Both the position numbers and the translations under genes were made by a program. Shown here one piece after another: positions 18,656-27,682 of a DNA stretch of 64,000 bases. Origin of the DNA: Bradyrhizobium sp. ISRA464 (GTDB lineage: Bacteria > Pseudomonadota > Alphaproteobacteria > Rhizobiales > Xanthobacteraceae); the NCBI RefSeq assembly GCF_029910095.1, contig NZ_CP094526.1:5146001-5210000 (forward strand), in the 5' to 3' direction. The notes under the pieces are model-generated. The model was not told where the DNA came from. It saw only the letters and a list, made by a program, of their open reading frames with translations, and did no database searches. The first letter of the stretch is position 1. Each line of letters opens with the position of its first letter.

Positions 18656-20181
18656 GACGGCACGCCCTCGGCAAACGACGCCAGGCGTGCATTCCAGTCG
18701 AGGAGCTTTGGCCAGAGGTCGGCGTGGATAGCGCGCAACTCGGCGTAGCGCGCGACATTCCCGGGTTCAGGTTGGAATGTCCTTGCTGGAGGTCTCGTCA
18801 TCGCCGCGGTGGCCTCGGCGATAGTCCCGTACCAGCCCGCTCCCTTGGCTGCAGCGATCGCCGCTCCGAGCGACGATGCTTCCCGCGCTGGCGAGCGGCA
18901 CACCGGACGGCCCGAAGCGTCGGCCAGGATCTGGAGCCAGAGATCGCTGTCCGAACCACCCCCGATGGCCGAGAGCTGCGCAATCTCGCCTCCTGTCACT
19001 GCCACGATCCTTTCGATCTGGCCGGCGACCTCCAGCGCTATTCCTTCCAGCAAGGCACGATAGATGGCGCCGCGCCTGGTCGAGCCCGACAATCCGGCAA
19101 TCACGCCGCGCGCGTAGGGATCCCAGTAGGGCGTCATGCAACCGAGCCAGTACGGCAGCACCACCACGCCGCCGGCTCCGATCGGACAGCTCGCCGCTTC
19201 TGCTTCCAGCGCCTTGAAGATGCTCCGCTGAGCCGCCGGATCGACCCCAAACATTTCGCGCGCCATCCAGTCGATCAAGAATGTTCCGGTGCGGATGCAC
19301 TGCTCGTAGATATAGCCATCGTCGCATACGGCCTTCTCCGTGCGAAATGCGCGGTCAAAGGCATAGTTGCGGCCGTAGCTTCCCGAAACTACTGCGGTCC
19401 CCAAATTGATGTAGGCGCTCCCCGGAGACGTGACGCCGGCGCCAGTGCTCGCGCACTGCCCGTCGCCACCGCCGGCGATGACCGGAGTTCCGGCAGACAG
19501 TCCGGTAAACGCGGCTGCAGCGTGCGTGACTTCACCCATCCGAGCGCCTGGCCGCGCCAGTGCTGGCAATTTCTCGATCGCAATGCCCGCAGCATCCAGG
19601 ATCGCATCAGACCAGGCGCCGCTTGTCATATCGAGCAGGCCGGTCGGGTCGGCCGATGCCGTCGACGTCCGCCATTGACCGGTGAGGCAATGCGTCAAAT
19701 AGCCGTGGACTTCGGCAAACCGCGCGGTGCGCGCAAAGATCTCGGGCTCCTGCTCCGCCATCCAGATCATGCGATAGAGACAGGGCAGAACATCGAGGGG
19801 CTTGCCGGAAATCGCGTGAACGCGCTCGGCTCCGAAAGATTTGCCGAAGCGCACGACCTGGGGTCGCGCCCGCTCATCGAGCCAGGTCATGCCCGGCCTG
19901 ATTGCGGCCCCCTCCTCCGTGAACGCACTGAAGGTCTCGCGCTGATTGGAGATCGCGACCGCAGCGATACGCCCGGCGCCGACCTGGTCGGTGACACCGC
20001 GCAAGGCGGCTGCTGCCGAATCCCACCATTCGTCCGGGTTCTGCTCAAAATATCCCGGCTGCGGATTGGCGAGGCCGATGCCCTTGCGCCCCTCCGCGAC
20101 GGCGCGGCCACTCCGGTCCCAGGCGATCGCCTTGGTCGCAGAGGTCGAACTGTCGATGCCGATCACCAGGTCCTTGGTCAT
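18652..20181 (-). CDS. FGGY-family carbohydrate kinase (xylulokinase-like), region B
   Basis: A 509-residue FGGY kinase most like xylulokinases in appearance. The N-terminal motif is IGIDSSTSATKA, the catalytic Asp region is VIAGGGDGQCASTGAG, and the C-terminal motif is LSAIGGGSDSDLWLQ. The ATG at 20181 is the family-consistent start; a TTG 15 bp upstream is possible. It lies between the binding-protein gene (with a hairpin at 20202-20227) and the HAD gene. It should phosphorylate the sugar or polyol imported by the region B transporter. Confidence 0.88.
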   Translation of the reverse strand: MTKDLVIGIDSSTSATKAIAWDRSGRAVAEGRKGIGLANPQPGYFEQNPDEWWDSAAAALRGVTDQVGAGRIAAVAISNQRETFSAFTEEGAAIRPGMTWLDERARPQVVRFGKSFGAERVHAISGKPLDVLPCLYRMIWMAEQEPEIFARTARFAEVHGYLTHCLTGQWRTSTASADPTGLLDMTSGAWSDAILDAAGIAIEKLPALARPGARMGEVTHAAAAFTGLSAGTPVIAGGGDGQCASTGAGVTSPGSAYINLGTAVVSGSYGRNYAFDRAFRTEKAVCDDGYIYEQCIRTGTFLIDWMAREMFGVDPAAQRSIFKALEAEAASCPIGAGGVVVLPYWLGCMTPYWDPYARGVIAGLSGSTRRGAIYRALLEGIALEVAGQIERIVAVTGGEIAQLSAIGGGSDSDLWLQILADASGRPVCRSPAREASSLGAAIAAAKGAGWYGTIAEATAAMTRPPARTFQPEPGNVARYAELRAIHADLWPKLLDWNARLASFAEGVPS

Positions 20182-20201
20182 ACTGTCTCGTCTCAAAAGG
20201 A

Positions 20202-20227
20202 GCGAAGGCGACTCGAGCCGCCTTCGC
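20202..20227 (-). terminator. Intercistronic hairpin after binding-protein gene (region B)
   Basis: GCGAAGGCG at 20202-20210 pairs with its complement at 20219-20227 across an 8-nt loop. It sits just after the binding-protein stop and before the kinase start. Without a T-run it may act as mRNA stabiliser or partial terminator, like the hairpins after the other binding-protein genes here. Confidence 0.55.
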
Positions 20228-20247
20228 GAACTCTTGCTCCGCGGCCC

Positions 20248-21774
20248 CTACAGCAGGCCGGCATCCTTCACTTTGGCGTCGATGTCCTTCGCCAGCGCAT
20301 CCATGCACTTCTGGGGATCGCCGCCATAGGCCTGGCCCGTAAGCAGCTTGCCGAGTTCGGTGGGAATCTCGTTGGTCGACAGACCGGCCCACAACGCCAT
20401 ATGCGGCTCCGTGGCCATTGCGTTGTCGATGACCCACTTCACCGTTTCGAGATGTCGTGTCGTGCCCGGGCCGACCTTGGCCTTGGCCTTGACACGCGGA
20501 TCAGCAAACGACGAGTTCCGCATCGGCGCGAAACCGCCAAGCAGCGTGCAGCGCGTCATGATCTCCTTGCAGCAACCCCACTGCATGAAGATCCACGCCG
20601 CTTCCTTGTTCTTGGAGTATTTCGACAACGAAATGCACGAGCCGCCCTGATGGCCAAGATTCGGCTGCTCGTTGAAGCCGGCGTCGGAAGGCGAACGCAG
20701 CTTCTTCGCGGTCAGCGGCTTGGCCGGCTCCCACAGGCCCTTGACCTTGGAGTCGTCGGCATCGAGACCGGGGAAGAATTCGTCCCAGCTCTGCACCAGC
20801 GCCACCTGGCCTGAATGCATCATCTCGAACTGGCCGTCCCAGGTCGATGCCGTCGAGTTCGGCGGCGAGACTTTCAAGAGCTCCTGGTACCATTTCAATC
20901 CGGCAATGCCTTGTTCGTCATTGCCCGAGAACTTCTTGTTCTTGTTGAAGATGGAGCCGCCATGGCCCCACACCGCTTGGCTCCAGTCGCATTCCAACGA
21001 ATAGTGCCCGGACTTAGCCTGCAGGCCGGTGCCAAAGACGCCGTTGCCCTTCTCGGCCTCTGAGATCTGCCTGGCCGCCGCGAGGAAGTCTTCGTAGGTC
21101 GTCGGCACCGCGATCTTGTGCTTCTCGAGGATGTCCTTGCGGTACATCAGCGTGAAGATCGGGATGTCGAAAGGAATGCCCATCCATTGTCCTTCGACCT
21201 GGGCGACATTCTTGACGAGCGGCTTCGAGAAATCGTCCCAATCGAAATCGGGCATCGCCAGTTCGGGCTTGTCCTTGTAGTAGGCCACCGGATCGACGCA
21301 ATCGGGCTGGAACATCGAGATCCAGGACTGATCGAGGTAGTATAGGTCGTAAGAGCCGAGTTGCCCCTGCACGTCCTGCGTCGCCTTGGCGAGCACCTGC
21401 TCGAGCGGCACGATCTCGACCTCGACCTCGATGCCGGTCGGATCGGTGAACTCCTTCTTGATCTGGTTGAGCACCACCGACGGCGGCGTAGATTCGGTCG
21501 AATAGCGGATCTTGGCGCCCTTGAACTTGCTGCCGACCTCTTTCAGCCATTTGGCCTGGTTGTCCGGCAGCCCGTCGGCAAACGCCTCGGTGCCGAGCAT
21601 ACTTCCTCTACGCAGCCCACGCGGATTGCCAAGCATTCCCAAGCTGAAGGCTGAAAAGCCCACGCCCGCCAATCCCATCTTGCGCAGGAATTCGCGCTTG
21701 GAGATTTGCCGGTTAGTATAGGCGTTTGCCGTGTCGACGATGAATGTCTGCTGGTCGAATTTCTTGAAACTCAT
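20248..21774 (-). CDS. ABC transporter extracellular solute-binding protein, region B
   Basis: A 508-residue family 1 solute-binding protein. The N-terminus contains SKREFLRKMGLAGVGFSAFS, a twin-arginine-like signal with Lys-Arg in place of Arg-Arg; such variants are sometimes exported by Tat. It is longer than usual periplasmic sugar-binding proteins (about 420) but fits the large polyol/glycerol-binding group. It lies downstream of two permeases and upstream of the kinase. Ligand unknown. Confidence 0.87.
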   Translation of the reverse strand: MSFKKFDQQTFIVDTANAYTNRQISKREFLRKMGLAGVGFSAFSLGMLGNPRGLRRGSMLGTEAFADGLPDNQAKWLKEVGSKFKGAKIRYSTESTPPSVVLNQIKKEFTDPTGIEVEVEIVPLEQVLAKATQDVQGQLGSYDLYYLDQSWISMFQPDCVDPVAYYKDKPELAMPDFDWDDFSKPLVKNVAQVEGQWMGIPFDIPIFTLMYRKDILEKHKIAVPTTYEDFLAAARQISEAEKGNGVFGTGLQAKSGHYSLECDWSQAVWGHGGSIFNKNKKFSGNDEQGIAGLKWYQELLKVSPPNSTASTWDGQFEMMHSGQVALVQSWDEFFPGLDADDSKVKGLWEPAKPLTAKKLRSPSDAGFNEQPNLGHQGGSCISLSKYSKNKEAAWIFMQWGCCKEIMTRCTLLGGFAPMRNSSFADPRVKAKAKVGPGTTRHLETVKWVIDNAMATEPHMALWAGLSTNEIPTELGKLLTGQAYGGDPQKCMDALAKDIDAKVKDAGLL

Positions 21775-21823
21775 TCGATACTCCTCCCGATGTTTTATTG
21801 ACTTGTAGTCCCGGTCCGTACGC

Positions 21824-22714
21824 CTACTCCTTGAGAGATCCGAGGGTTAGGCCACGCACAAGCTGCTTCTGGACGAGCAAGATGAAGATGAAGCTCGGGA
21901 TCACGGCCGTCGTGCCGAGGGCAGCGATGAAGCCCCATTCCGAGCCGGTCGACGTGACAAATGTCGTGATCTTGACCGGCAAGGTTCGTATCGAATTGGT
22001 CAGGAACAGCGACAGCAGGAATTCCGTCCACGAGAAGATGAAGCAAAGGACGGCGGTGGCCGCGACACCGCCCTTCACCATCGGCAAGACGACGCGCCAG
22101 AAAATCTGCAATCGCGAGGCGCCGTCGATCATGGCGGCCTCGTCGACGTCGACAGGAACGTCATCGTAGAACGATTTCATCAAGAGCACGGCGATCGGCA
22201 GATTAATCAACGTATCCACGAAGATCAGGCCGAGCCGCGTATCGAGCAGCGACATGTAGTGAAACATGAAGACGACCGGCACGATGATCGCGATCGGCGG
22301 CATGAAGCGCTGCGACAGGATCCAGTTCAGATAGGCCTGCCGCCAGCGGAACCGCATCCGCGACAACGCGTAGGACGCGATCACGGCCAGCAGCACCGTC
22401 AACGCGGTCGCTCCCACCGCTATGATCAGCGAGTCGATGATGGTTTGACGGCTGTCATAGGAACTTGCACCTCCGACCCCAAATGTATTTCCGGACTCGA
22501 TTGCAAGTTCCGCCCGTGACTTGCCGAGCATCGTCACGGCATAGTTCACCAGCGTCGGCTTGAAGTTAAACCAGACGATCTCATCCTTGTTGAAGATCGC
22601 CGAGGTCGGCTTGAACGATGTCAACGCCCACCAGAACAGCGGGAACATGAACACGCCGACCACGAGCACCGCAGCCACGTCACGTAACCGCTTCTGCCAA
22701 AACGTTTCCTGCAT
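21824..22714 (-). CDS. ABC sugar/polyol transporter permease (MalG type), region B
   Basis: A 296-residue inner-membrane permease of the CUT1 family with about six membrane segments and an EAA loop visible as EAAMIDGASRLQIFWRVVLP. Its ATG shares one base with the stop of the upstream permease (TGATG), showing translational coupling. It works with the permease at 22714-23655, the binding protein at 20248-21774 and the ATPase at 16727-17836. Confidence 0.9.
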   Translation of the reverse strand: MQETFWQKRLRDVAAVLVVGVFMFPLFWWALTSFKPTSAIFNKDEIVWFNFKPTLVNYAVTMLGKSRAELAIESGNTFGVGGASSYDSRQTIIDSLIIAVGATALTVLLAVIASYALSRMRFRWRQAYLNWILSQRFMPPIAIIVPVVFMFHYMSLLDTRLGLIFVDTLINLPIAVLLMKSFYDDVPVDVDEAAMIDGASRLQIFWRVVLPMVKGGVAATAVLCFIFSWTEFLLSLFLTNSIRTLPVKITTFVTSTGSEWGFIAALGTTAVIPSFIFILLVQKQLVRGLTLGSLKE

Positions 22715-23655
22715 CAGAACCGCACCTTGAACAGCTTGATGAAGATGCTTGAAGTGACGATCACGAGGAGCAGCGTGAATAGCGAGATCGTCGAGGCATA
22801 GGGAAAGTCCGCGTTCTTGAAGTAGATGGTGCCGGCGTAGGACGTCAGGGTCTCGGTGGCGGTGCCTGGTCCGCTGTCCGTCATCACCTTCACGTAATCA
22901 TAGATGCGGAACAGATCGACTCCACGGATCAGAACGGCGAGCGCAATGATCCTGGAGAGCATCGGCAGGGTCAGACGGAAGAAGGCCTGGCTCGGGGTCG
23001 CTCCGTCGATCGCGGCGGCCTCGAAAGGCTCCTTCGGCAAGGCGCGAAGCCCGGCGAGCATGATCAGCACCATGAAGGGCGTCCACTGCCAGATGTCAGC
23101 GAGCAGAATGCCGGCCAGTGCCGAACCGCTGGAGGCAAGTATGGGATACTGCGGTGGCCAGAGTCCGAGCGAAACCAGGCCCATGCTCAACACGCCGAAA
23201 GACCCGTCCAGCATCAGCAGGAACATCATGCCGGTGACCGCGGGCGGCACCACCAGCGGCAGCGTCATCAGCGCCCGGAGCGATCCGTACCCCTTCCGGT
23301 CGCTGTCGAGCAGCAGAGCGATGGCGAGGCCAAGGCAAAGTTCAATCAGCAGGGCTGTGATCGTGTAAAGATAGGTGTGCCCGATCGCGCCCCATACCCG
23401 TTCATCGGCGAGCAGCTTTCCCCAATTCCAGGTCGGATTGAAGACGTTCATACGCGTGATCGGATTGCGCTTGAAGAACGAGAGCCACAGCGCATACAGA
23501 AGCGGATAAACACCGAATGCCAGAAGCAGCGCGGTAATCGGCGCCAGCCACGGGAACGGGTGTTCCGAGGTCAGAAACCGTGGCCAGACGCTGCGCCGCG
23601 TCGTGCTCGATACCTGCACGTCGACAGCCAGACTCTGCGCATGGTGCGAAACCAT
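22714..23655 (-). CDS. ABC sugar/polyol transporter permease (MalF type), region B
   Basis: A CUT1 permease of about 313 residues with six predicted membrane segments and EAA loop FEAAAIDGATPSQAFFRLTL. I prefer the ATG at 23655 because GAGGAAA lies at good distance before it; the ATG at 23673 is also plausible. A still longer frame to 23766 would overlap the end of the SorC gene. It is probably co-transcribed with that regulator. Confidence 0.87.
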   Translation of the reverse strand: MVSHHAQSLAVDVQVSSTTRRSVWPRFLTSEHPFPWLAPITALLLAFGVYPLLYALWLSFFKRNPITRMNVFNPTWNWGKLLADERVWGAIGHTYLYTITALLIELCLGLAIALLLDSDRKGYGSLRALMTLPLVVPPAVTGMMFLLMLDGSFGVLSMGLVSLGLWPPQYPILASSGSALAGILLADIWQWTPFMVLIMLAGLRALPKEPFEAAAIDGATPSQAFFRLTLPMLSRIIALAVLIRGVDLFRIYDYVKVMTDSGPGTATETLTSYAGTIYFKNADFPYASTISLFTLLLVIVTSSIFIKLFKVRF

Positions 23656-23722
23656 TGACGTTTCCTCGCGCATTGCTTTTCTCTCGGCGCCGGGCTCTGT
23701 CGGCCCGGTTCGCTTTTTCGCT

Positions 23723-24760
23723 TCAGGGCCGGCGTAATACTCCGGATCGGTGAGACCGGCCCGCACGCGGCACCAGCGCCCTTGCTGTCGCTACGTCCGT
23801 GACCAGAATTGTTGCATAGTTATTGTTGAGCGCAGCATAGACTGCATCGATCTTGTCGCTGCCGCCAGCAATGCAGATACGTTCGGGCACCTTGGCGATC
23901 TCGTCGAGGGTCAGGCCGATCATCTGGTTGTCGAGCGCGCCCAGGATCGGCTTCCCTTCCCTGTCGATGAAGCGCCCGCTCACAACGCCGACGGCGCCGC
24001 GCGCCAGGTACGGCGCAATCTTCTCCGGCGTCATGTAGCCGCTGCGCATCGCGGTGCCGGCGTCGTCGACGCTGCCGACACCGAACAGCACCTTGTTGCT
24101 CGAGTGGATGATCTTGAAGGTCTCGACCAATGCCGGCTCCTGCATGAACAGGCGCTTGATCTGGGCGGTCGACACGATGCCGGGCGCATGCAGGTTGACG
24201 CAACGCGCCCCAAGGCGGTTAGCGATGTTGGACGTGCACAGCTCCGGCGAAAATTCCGTGGTCCCGATCGAGCAGCCGGTAATCTGGGCGACGGTCACGC
24301 CGGGAAGCTTCATTTCGGGCAGCGACGCCGACAGCGCCTGTACGGTGCGGCCCCAGGAGACCCCGAGCACATCGTCGGGCTGCAGCCGCTCGATCAGGAG
24401 ACGCGCGCCGGCCATGCCGATCCGCTCGTGCACCGGTAAGCGGCCTCCGTCGTCAGGCACAACGAGACAGCTCGTGAGCCCGTACGCATCGGCCAGCTCG
24501 CGCCCAAGGCCGATGGTCTGCAGGTGCCGCGACGAGACCGCGATCGTGACGATGTTGCGGTCGCGCGCTTCTTGCAGGAAGTTCACCACCGAAGCACGCG
24601 AGACGCCGAGCTGATCGGCAACCTCCTCCTGCGTCATGCCCTCTTCGTAATAGAGCCACGCCGCCCACACGACAGGATCGCTGTCAAACTCCGCCGGAAT
24701 CGACAGCGCCCTGCGCTTGATCCGCGGCGGCGTCACTTGGCGTTGCAGCGTTCTGGTCAT
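23723..24760 (-). CDS. SorC/DeoR-family sugar-binding transcriptional regulator, region B
   Basis: A 345-residue SorC-family regulator. The helix-turn-helix lies near residues 40-60 (GMTQEEVADQLGVSRASV), and the rest is the sugar-phosphate-sensing domain, with VLGVSWGRTVQAL, VGSVDDAGTAMRSGY and GGSDKIDAVYAAL near the end. The ATG at 24760 fits the family; an in-frame extension to 24907 would run across the divergent promoter region. It faces the G1PDH-like gene across a 140-bp region holding a perfect palindrome. It is the likely local controller of both arms of region B, with an effector that is probably a phosphorylated intermediate. Confidence 0.88.
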   Translation of the reverse strand: MTRTLQRQVTPPRIKRRALSIPAEFDSDPVVWAAWLYYEEGMTQEEVADQLGVSRASVVNFLQEARDRNIVTIAVSSRHLQTIGLGRELADAYGLTSCLVVPDDGGRLPVHERIGMAGARLLIERLQPDDVLGVSWGRTVQALSASLPEMKLPGVTVAQITGCSIGTTEFSPELCTSNIANRLGARCVNLHAPGIVSTAQIKRLFMQEPALVETFKIIHSSNKVLFGVGSVDDAGTAMRSGYMTPEKIAPYLARGAVGVVSGRFIDREGKPILGALDNQMIGLTLDEIAKVPERICIAGGSDKIDAVYAALNNNYATILVTDVATARALVPRAGRSHRSGVLRRP

Positions 24761-24805
24761 CAGCGATCCGGCCTCAGCATCGACATTCACAAAATGCACA
24801 CCGTG

Positions 24806-24819
24806 TTGACAATTGTCAA
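24806..24819. promoter_or_regulatory. Candidate SorC operator: perfect 14-bp palindrome
   Basis: TTGACAATTGTCAA is a perfect palindrome in the divergent region between the region B SorC gene and the G1PDH-like gene. It contains a TTGACA -35 box on each strand. Related half-sites follow: ATTGCCAAT at 24833-24841 and TTGTCAAATGTCA from 24846. A regulator bound here would cover both -35 elements. Confidence 0.6.
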
Positions 24820-24834
24820 TCATCCCGGTTAATT
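24806..24834 (+). promoter_or_regulatory. Candidate sigma-70 promoter for the G1PDH-SDR-aldolase operon
   Basis: TTGACA at 24806-24811 is followed after 17 bp by TTAATT at 24829-24834, a weak -10 box. The start of transcription would lie near 24841. The same palindrome also offers TTGACA on the minus strand, with CATTTT 17 bp away, for the SorC/transporter operon. Confidence 0.45.
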
Positions 24835-24900
24835 GCCAATACGTTTTGTCAAATGTCACGATCAGGGCGCGACGCCGATGGTGCGGCGCGGGATTTGCCG

Positions 24901-26220
24901 ATGCCAAAGCACAACTGGACCGCGCTGATCGACGATCTGGTGGCTGGCCGCTGGATCAATCCGCTCACCGGCGCGCCGGTAAAGGTGCCCTACGATTCCA
25001 TCGTGATCGAAGACAGCCTCGAGGGTCGTGAGGCTGAACTGGTCGCATCCCTGAAATTGGGGCATCGCCTTGCCGTGGTCGCCGACCAGGCAACCTACGC
25101 GGCGATGGGGGCGCGCATCGCCAGGGCGCTGCGCGAACTCGGTCCGATCGAGGCCATCGTGCTGGATCATCCCCACGCCGACATGGCCGAGGTTCGCAGC
25201 CTTACGGAGAAGCTGCGCGGATTCGATGCCGTCGTCGCCGTCGGATCCGGTACGGTCAACGATCTCTGCAAGTATGTTACGGGCTTGGACGGCCGGCGCT
25301 ATTGCGTCTTTGCCACCGCCGCCTCGATGAACGGCTATACCTCCTCCACGGCTTCGCTTACGCTTGACAGCGGCTTGAAGGTGTCGCTGCCCTCGCACAC
25401 GCCTGCCGGCTTCTTCGTGGACCTCAAGGTGTCCGCCGCGGCGCCGCCTCACCTCGCCGCCTCCGGTTTCGCGGATTGCCTGGCCCGTTCGGTCGCACAG
25501 ACCGATTGGTGGATGTCGCATCGGCTATTGGGAACGGCCTACTTCCAGGAGCCCTACACAATCCAGGCCGCCGATGAAGTCGAGCTCAACAAGCGCGCCG
25601 GGAATCTGCCCAAAGGCGACATCGAGGCGATGGGGTATCTCTATCGTGTGCTAACCTTGTGCGGCCTCGGCATCTCCTTCACCGGGGTTTCGCACCATGG
25701 CTCGATGGGCGAACATCAGATCTCCCACTACATCGATTGCTTTGCAGGCGAACGGCATCCGGGCAGCCTGCACGGCCAGCAGGTGGGCATCGCGTCATTG
25801 AGCATGGCGCGGCTGCAGCAGCAGATGCTCGCCGCCGACCGGCCGCTTTCGGTTCACGCGACGAACATCGACATAGCCGGCATGAAGCGCCGTTTTGGCG
25901 ACGAAGTCGCCTCCCAATGCGTGGCTGAGTTGAAGCAGAAGGCTTTCGACCGTGAAGGAGCCAGCGCATTCAACCGCAGGCTCGAGAATGTGTGGCCGGA
26001 GCTTCGCCGTGAGCTCGCCGCCTTCACGATTCCGGTCGGCGAGATGAAGCGGCTGTTATCGGCCGCCGGCGGCGCCACGACCGCTGCCGAACTCGGCGTG
26101 CCCGTGGATCTCTATCGCGAAGCGATCATGCATTGCCGGGAGATGCGTAACCGCTTTTCGTTCCTCGACATTGCGGCAGATGCCGGAACGCTGGAGGCAT
26201 TTGCGCAAGGCGAACTTTGA
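24901..26220 (+). CDS. sn-glycerol-1-phosphate dehydrogenase-like (AraM/EgsA family) NAD(P)-dependent alditol phosphate dehydrogenase
   Basis: A 439-residue member of the iron-containing/glycerol-1-phosphate dehydrogenase superfamily. The nucleotide-binding segment VAVGSGTVNDLCKY and FATAASMNGYTSSTAS are characteristic. Metal ligands are probably the Asp of GFADCLARS and the His residues of SHHGSMGEHQISHY and SLHGQQVG. Relatives interconvert sn-glycerol 1-phosphate and dihydroxyacetone phosphate; AraM sits in an arabinose operon in Bacillus, so sugar-catabolic roles are known. Here, with kinase, SDR and aldolase, it probably oxidises a polyol phosphate. The start is uncertain: ATG 24901 is used, but ATG 24853 is in frame and would add 16 residues. 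Confidence 0.87.
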   Translation: MPKHNWTALIDDLVAGRWINPLTGAPVKVPYDSIVIEDSLEGREAELVASLKLGHRLAVVADQATYAAMGARIARALRELGPIEAIVLDHPHADMAEVRSLTEKLRGFDAVVAVGSGTVNDLCKYVTGLDGRRYCVFATAASMNGYTSSTASLTLDSGLKVSLPSHTPAGFFVDLKVSAAAPPHLAASGFADCLARSVAQTDWWMSHRLLGTAYFQEPYTIQAADEVELNKRAGNLPKGDIEAMGYLYRVLTLCGLGISFTGVSHHGSMGEHQISHYIDCFAGERHPGSLHGQQVGIASLSMARLQQQMLAADRPLSVHATNIDIAGMKRRFGDEVASQCVAELKQKAFDREGASAFNRRLENVWPELRRELAAFTIPVGEMKRLLSAAGGATTAAELGVPVDLYREAIMHCREMRNRFSFLDIAADAGTLEAFAQGEL

Positions 26221-26235
26221 TGGGAGGGCTGTGAC

Positions 26236-26961
26236 ATGACTGCGAAACCGTTGATCGCCGTGACCGGTGCCAGTTCAGGTATTGGAGAAGCGACCGCCCG
26301 CGCCTTCTCGGCAGCGGGCCACCCTGTTCTGCTGATGGCCCGCCGGATCGAGCGGCTGGATGCCATGCGCCTGCCCGATTCAGTTTGCCGGCAGGTAGAC
26401 GTGCGTGATCGCGCGGCGCTGGCCGCCGCGGTGCGGGACGCCGAAGCAAAGTTCGGCCCGGTCGACATGATGTTCGCCAATGCCGGCGTTGCCCGGCTGG
26501 CGGATATCGGCAAACAGGACCCGGCCGACTGGGATGAAATGATCGCCATCAACGTCAATGGCGTCATGAACAGCGTCCACGCCGTCATGTCGGGCATGAT
26601 GGAGCGGCGCCACGGCACGCTCGTGATGATGAGCTCGATCGCGGGACGCAAGGTCTATCCCGATCATACGGTCTACTGCGGCACCAAGTACTTCGTGCAC
26701 GGCGTCTCGGAGAGCCTTCGCGAATACCTGTCCAGCTACGACGTCCGCGTCCTCGTCATTTCGCCCGGCATCATTGAGACCGAGGTGCTTGACGGCGTGA
26801 AGGATCCGGGGACGCTCGCCAACTACAAGGCAAACAAGGCGGCCATCGGCGGCGGCATCGGGGCCGAGCACGTCGCCAAGCTCATCCTTGATGCCTACAA
26901 CCTCCCGCAAAATGCGCTGGTGCAGGAGATCTGCATCACGCCGACCCGGCAAAAATATTGA
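26236..26961 (+). CDS. Short-chain dehydrogenase/reductase (SDR)
   Basis: A 241-residue classical SDR using NAD(P). The cofactor motif TGASSGIG is at residues 10-17, NAG at 82-84, and the catalytic residues are S134, Y147 and K151. It lies 15 bp after the G1PDH-like gene and is followed by a class II aldolase, so it is part of the same operon. Likely a polyol or sugar oxidoreductase acting before or after phosphorylation; the exact substrate cannot be told. Confidence 0.9.
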   Translation: MTAKPLIAVTGASSGIGEATARAFSAAGHPVLLMARRIERLDAMRLPDSVCRQVDVRDRAALAAAVRDAEAKFGPVDMMFANAGVARLADIGKQDPADWDEMIAINVNGVMNSVHAVMSGMMERRHGTLVMMSSIAGRKVYPDHTVYCGTKYFVHGVSESLREYLSSYDVRVLVISPGIIETEVLDGVKDPGTLANYKANKAAIGGGIGAEHVAKLILDAYNLPQNALVQEICITPTRQKY

Positions 26962-26993
26962 GCGCAGCCCGCGCCGATTTCCAGGAGCCTATC

Positions 26994-27671
26994 ATGACCA
27001 ACACCGAACTTCAGCTGCGCGAGGCAATCATCGCGAAATGCCGCTGGATGAATGCCACCGGGCTGAACCAGGGGACGTCCGGGAACATCTCGGCGCGCTA
27101 TGGCAACACCATGCTGATCTCGCCGTCCGCAACGCCTTACGAGTCGCTGACCCCCGACATGATTGCGGCGATGCCGATCGACGGCGAATACGGATCATGG
27201 AGGGGCCCGCTCAAGCCCTCCACCGAATGGCGCTTCCACCTCGACATCATGAAGGCGCGGCCCGATGTTGGAGGCATCGTCCACACCCATTCGACCTACG
27301 CCACCGTGCTGGCGATCGCGCGCAAGGAAATCCCGGCGTGCCACTACATGATGGCGGCATTCGGCGGCATGAACGTGCGTGTCGCCGGCTATGCGAGGTT
27401 TGGCACCAAGGAGTTGTCCGAGCATGCGCTCAAGGCCCTCGACAATCGAACCGCCTGCCTGCTTGCCAACCACGGGATGATCGCAACGGGGGCATCGCTG
27501 GACAAGGCGATGTGGCTGGCCGTTGAGCTCGAGACGATCGCCCGGCAGTATTATCTCACTCTGGCAATCGGTGGGCCGGTGCTGCTGAACGAGGCGGAGA
27601 TCAGCGAGACCGCCGCCGCATTCGGCAGCTACGGCGTGCAGGATCCGCCTGTCGAGAATTCACGAGCATAG
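26994..27671 (+). CDS. Class II aldolase (fuculose-phosphate aldolase / adducin family), copy 2
   Basis: A 225-residue class II aldolase with metal-site residues E78, H97, H99 and H160, numbered exactly as in copy 1 at 1566-2303. The first 160 residues align without gaps at 124 identities. The ATG at 26994 has AGGAG upstream. It closes the G1PDH-SDR-aldolase operon. The close similarity suggests regions A and B cleave the same or stereochemically related ketose phosphates to dihydroxyacetone phosphate plus a small aldehyde. Unlike copy 1 it lacks the basic C-terminal tail. Confidence 0.9.
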   Translation: MTNTELQLREAIIAKCRWMNATGLNQGTSGNISARYGNTMLISPSATPYESLTPDMIAAMPIDGEYGSWRGPLKPSTEWRFHLDIMKARPDVGGIVHTHSTYATVLAIARKEIPACHYMMAAFGGMNVRVAGYARFGTKELSEHALKALDNRTACLLANHGMIATGASLDKAMWLAVELETIARQYYLTLAIGGPVLLNEAEISETAAAFGSYGVQDPPVENSRA

Positions 27672-27682
27672 AGCCTTTTGCC

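Noticed and set aside
18724..20814. 696-residue plus-strand open frame opposite the FGGY kinase and binding-protein genes
   Set aside because: Shadow of clear minus-strand genes with family motifs; its own product has no recognisable domain.
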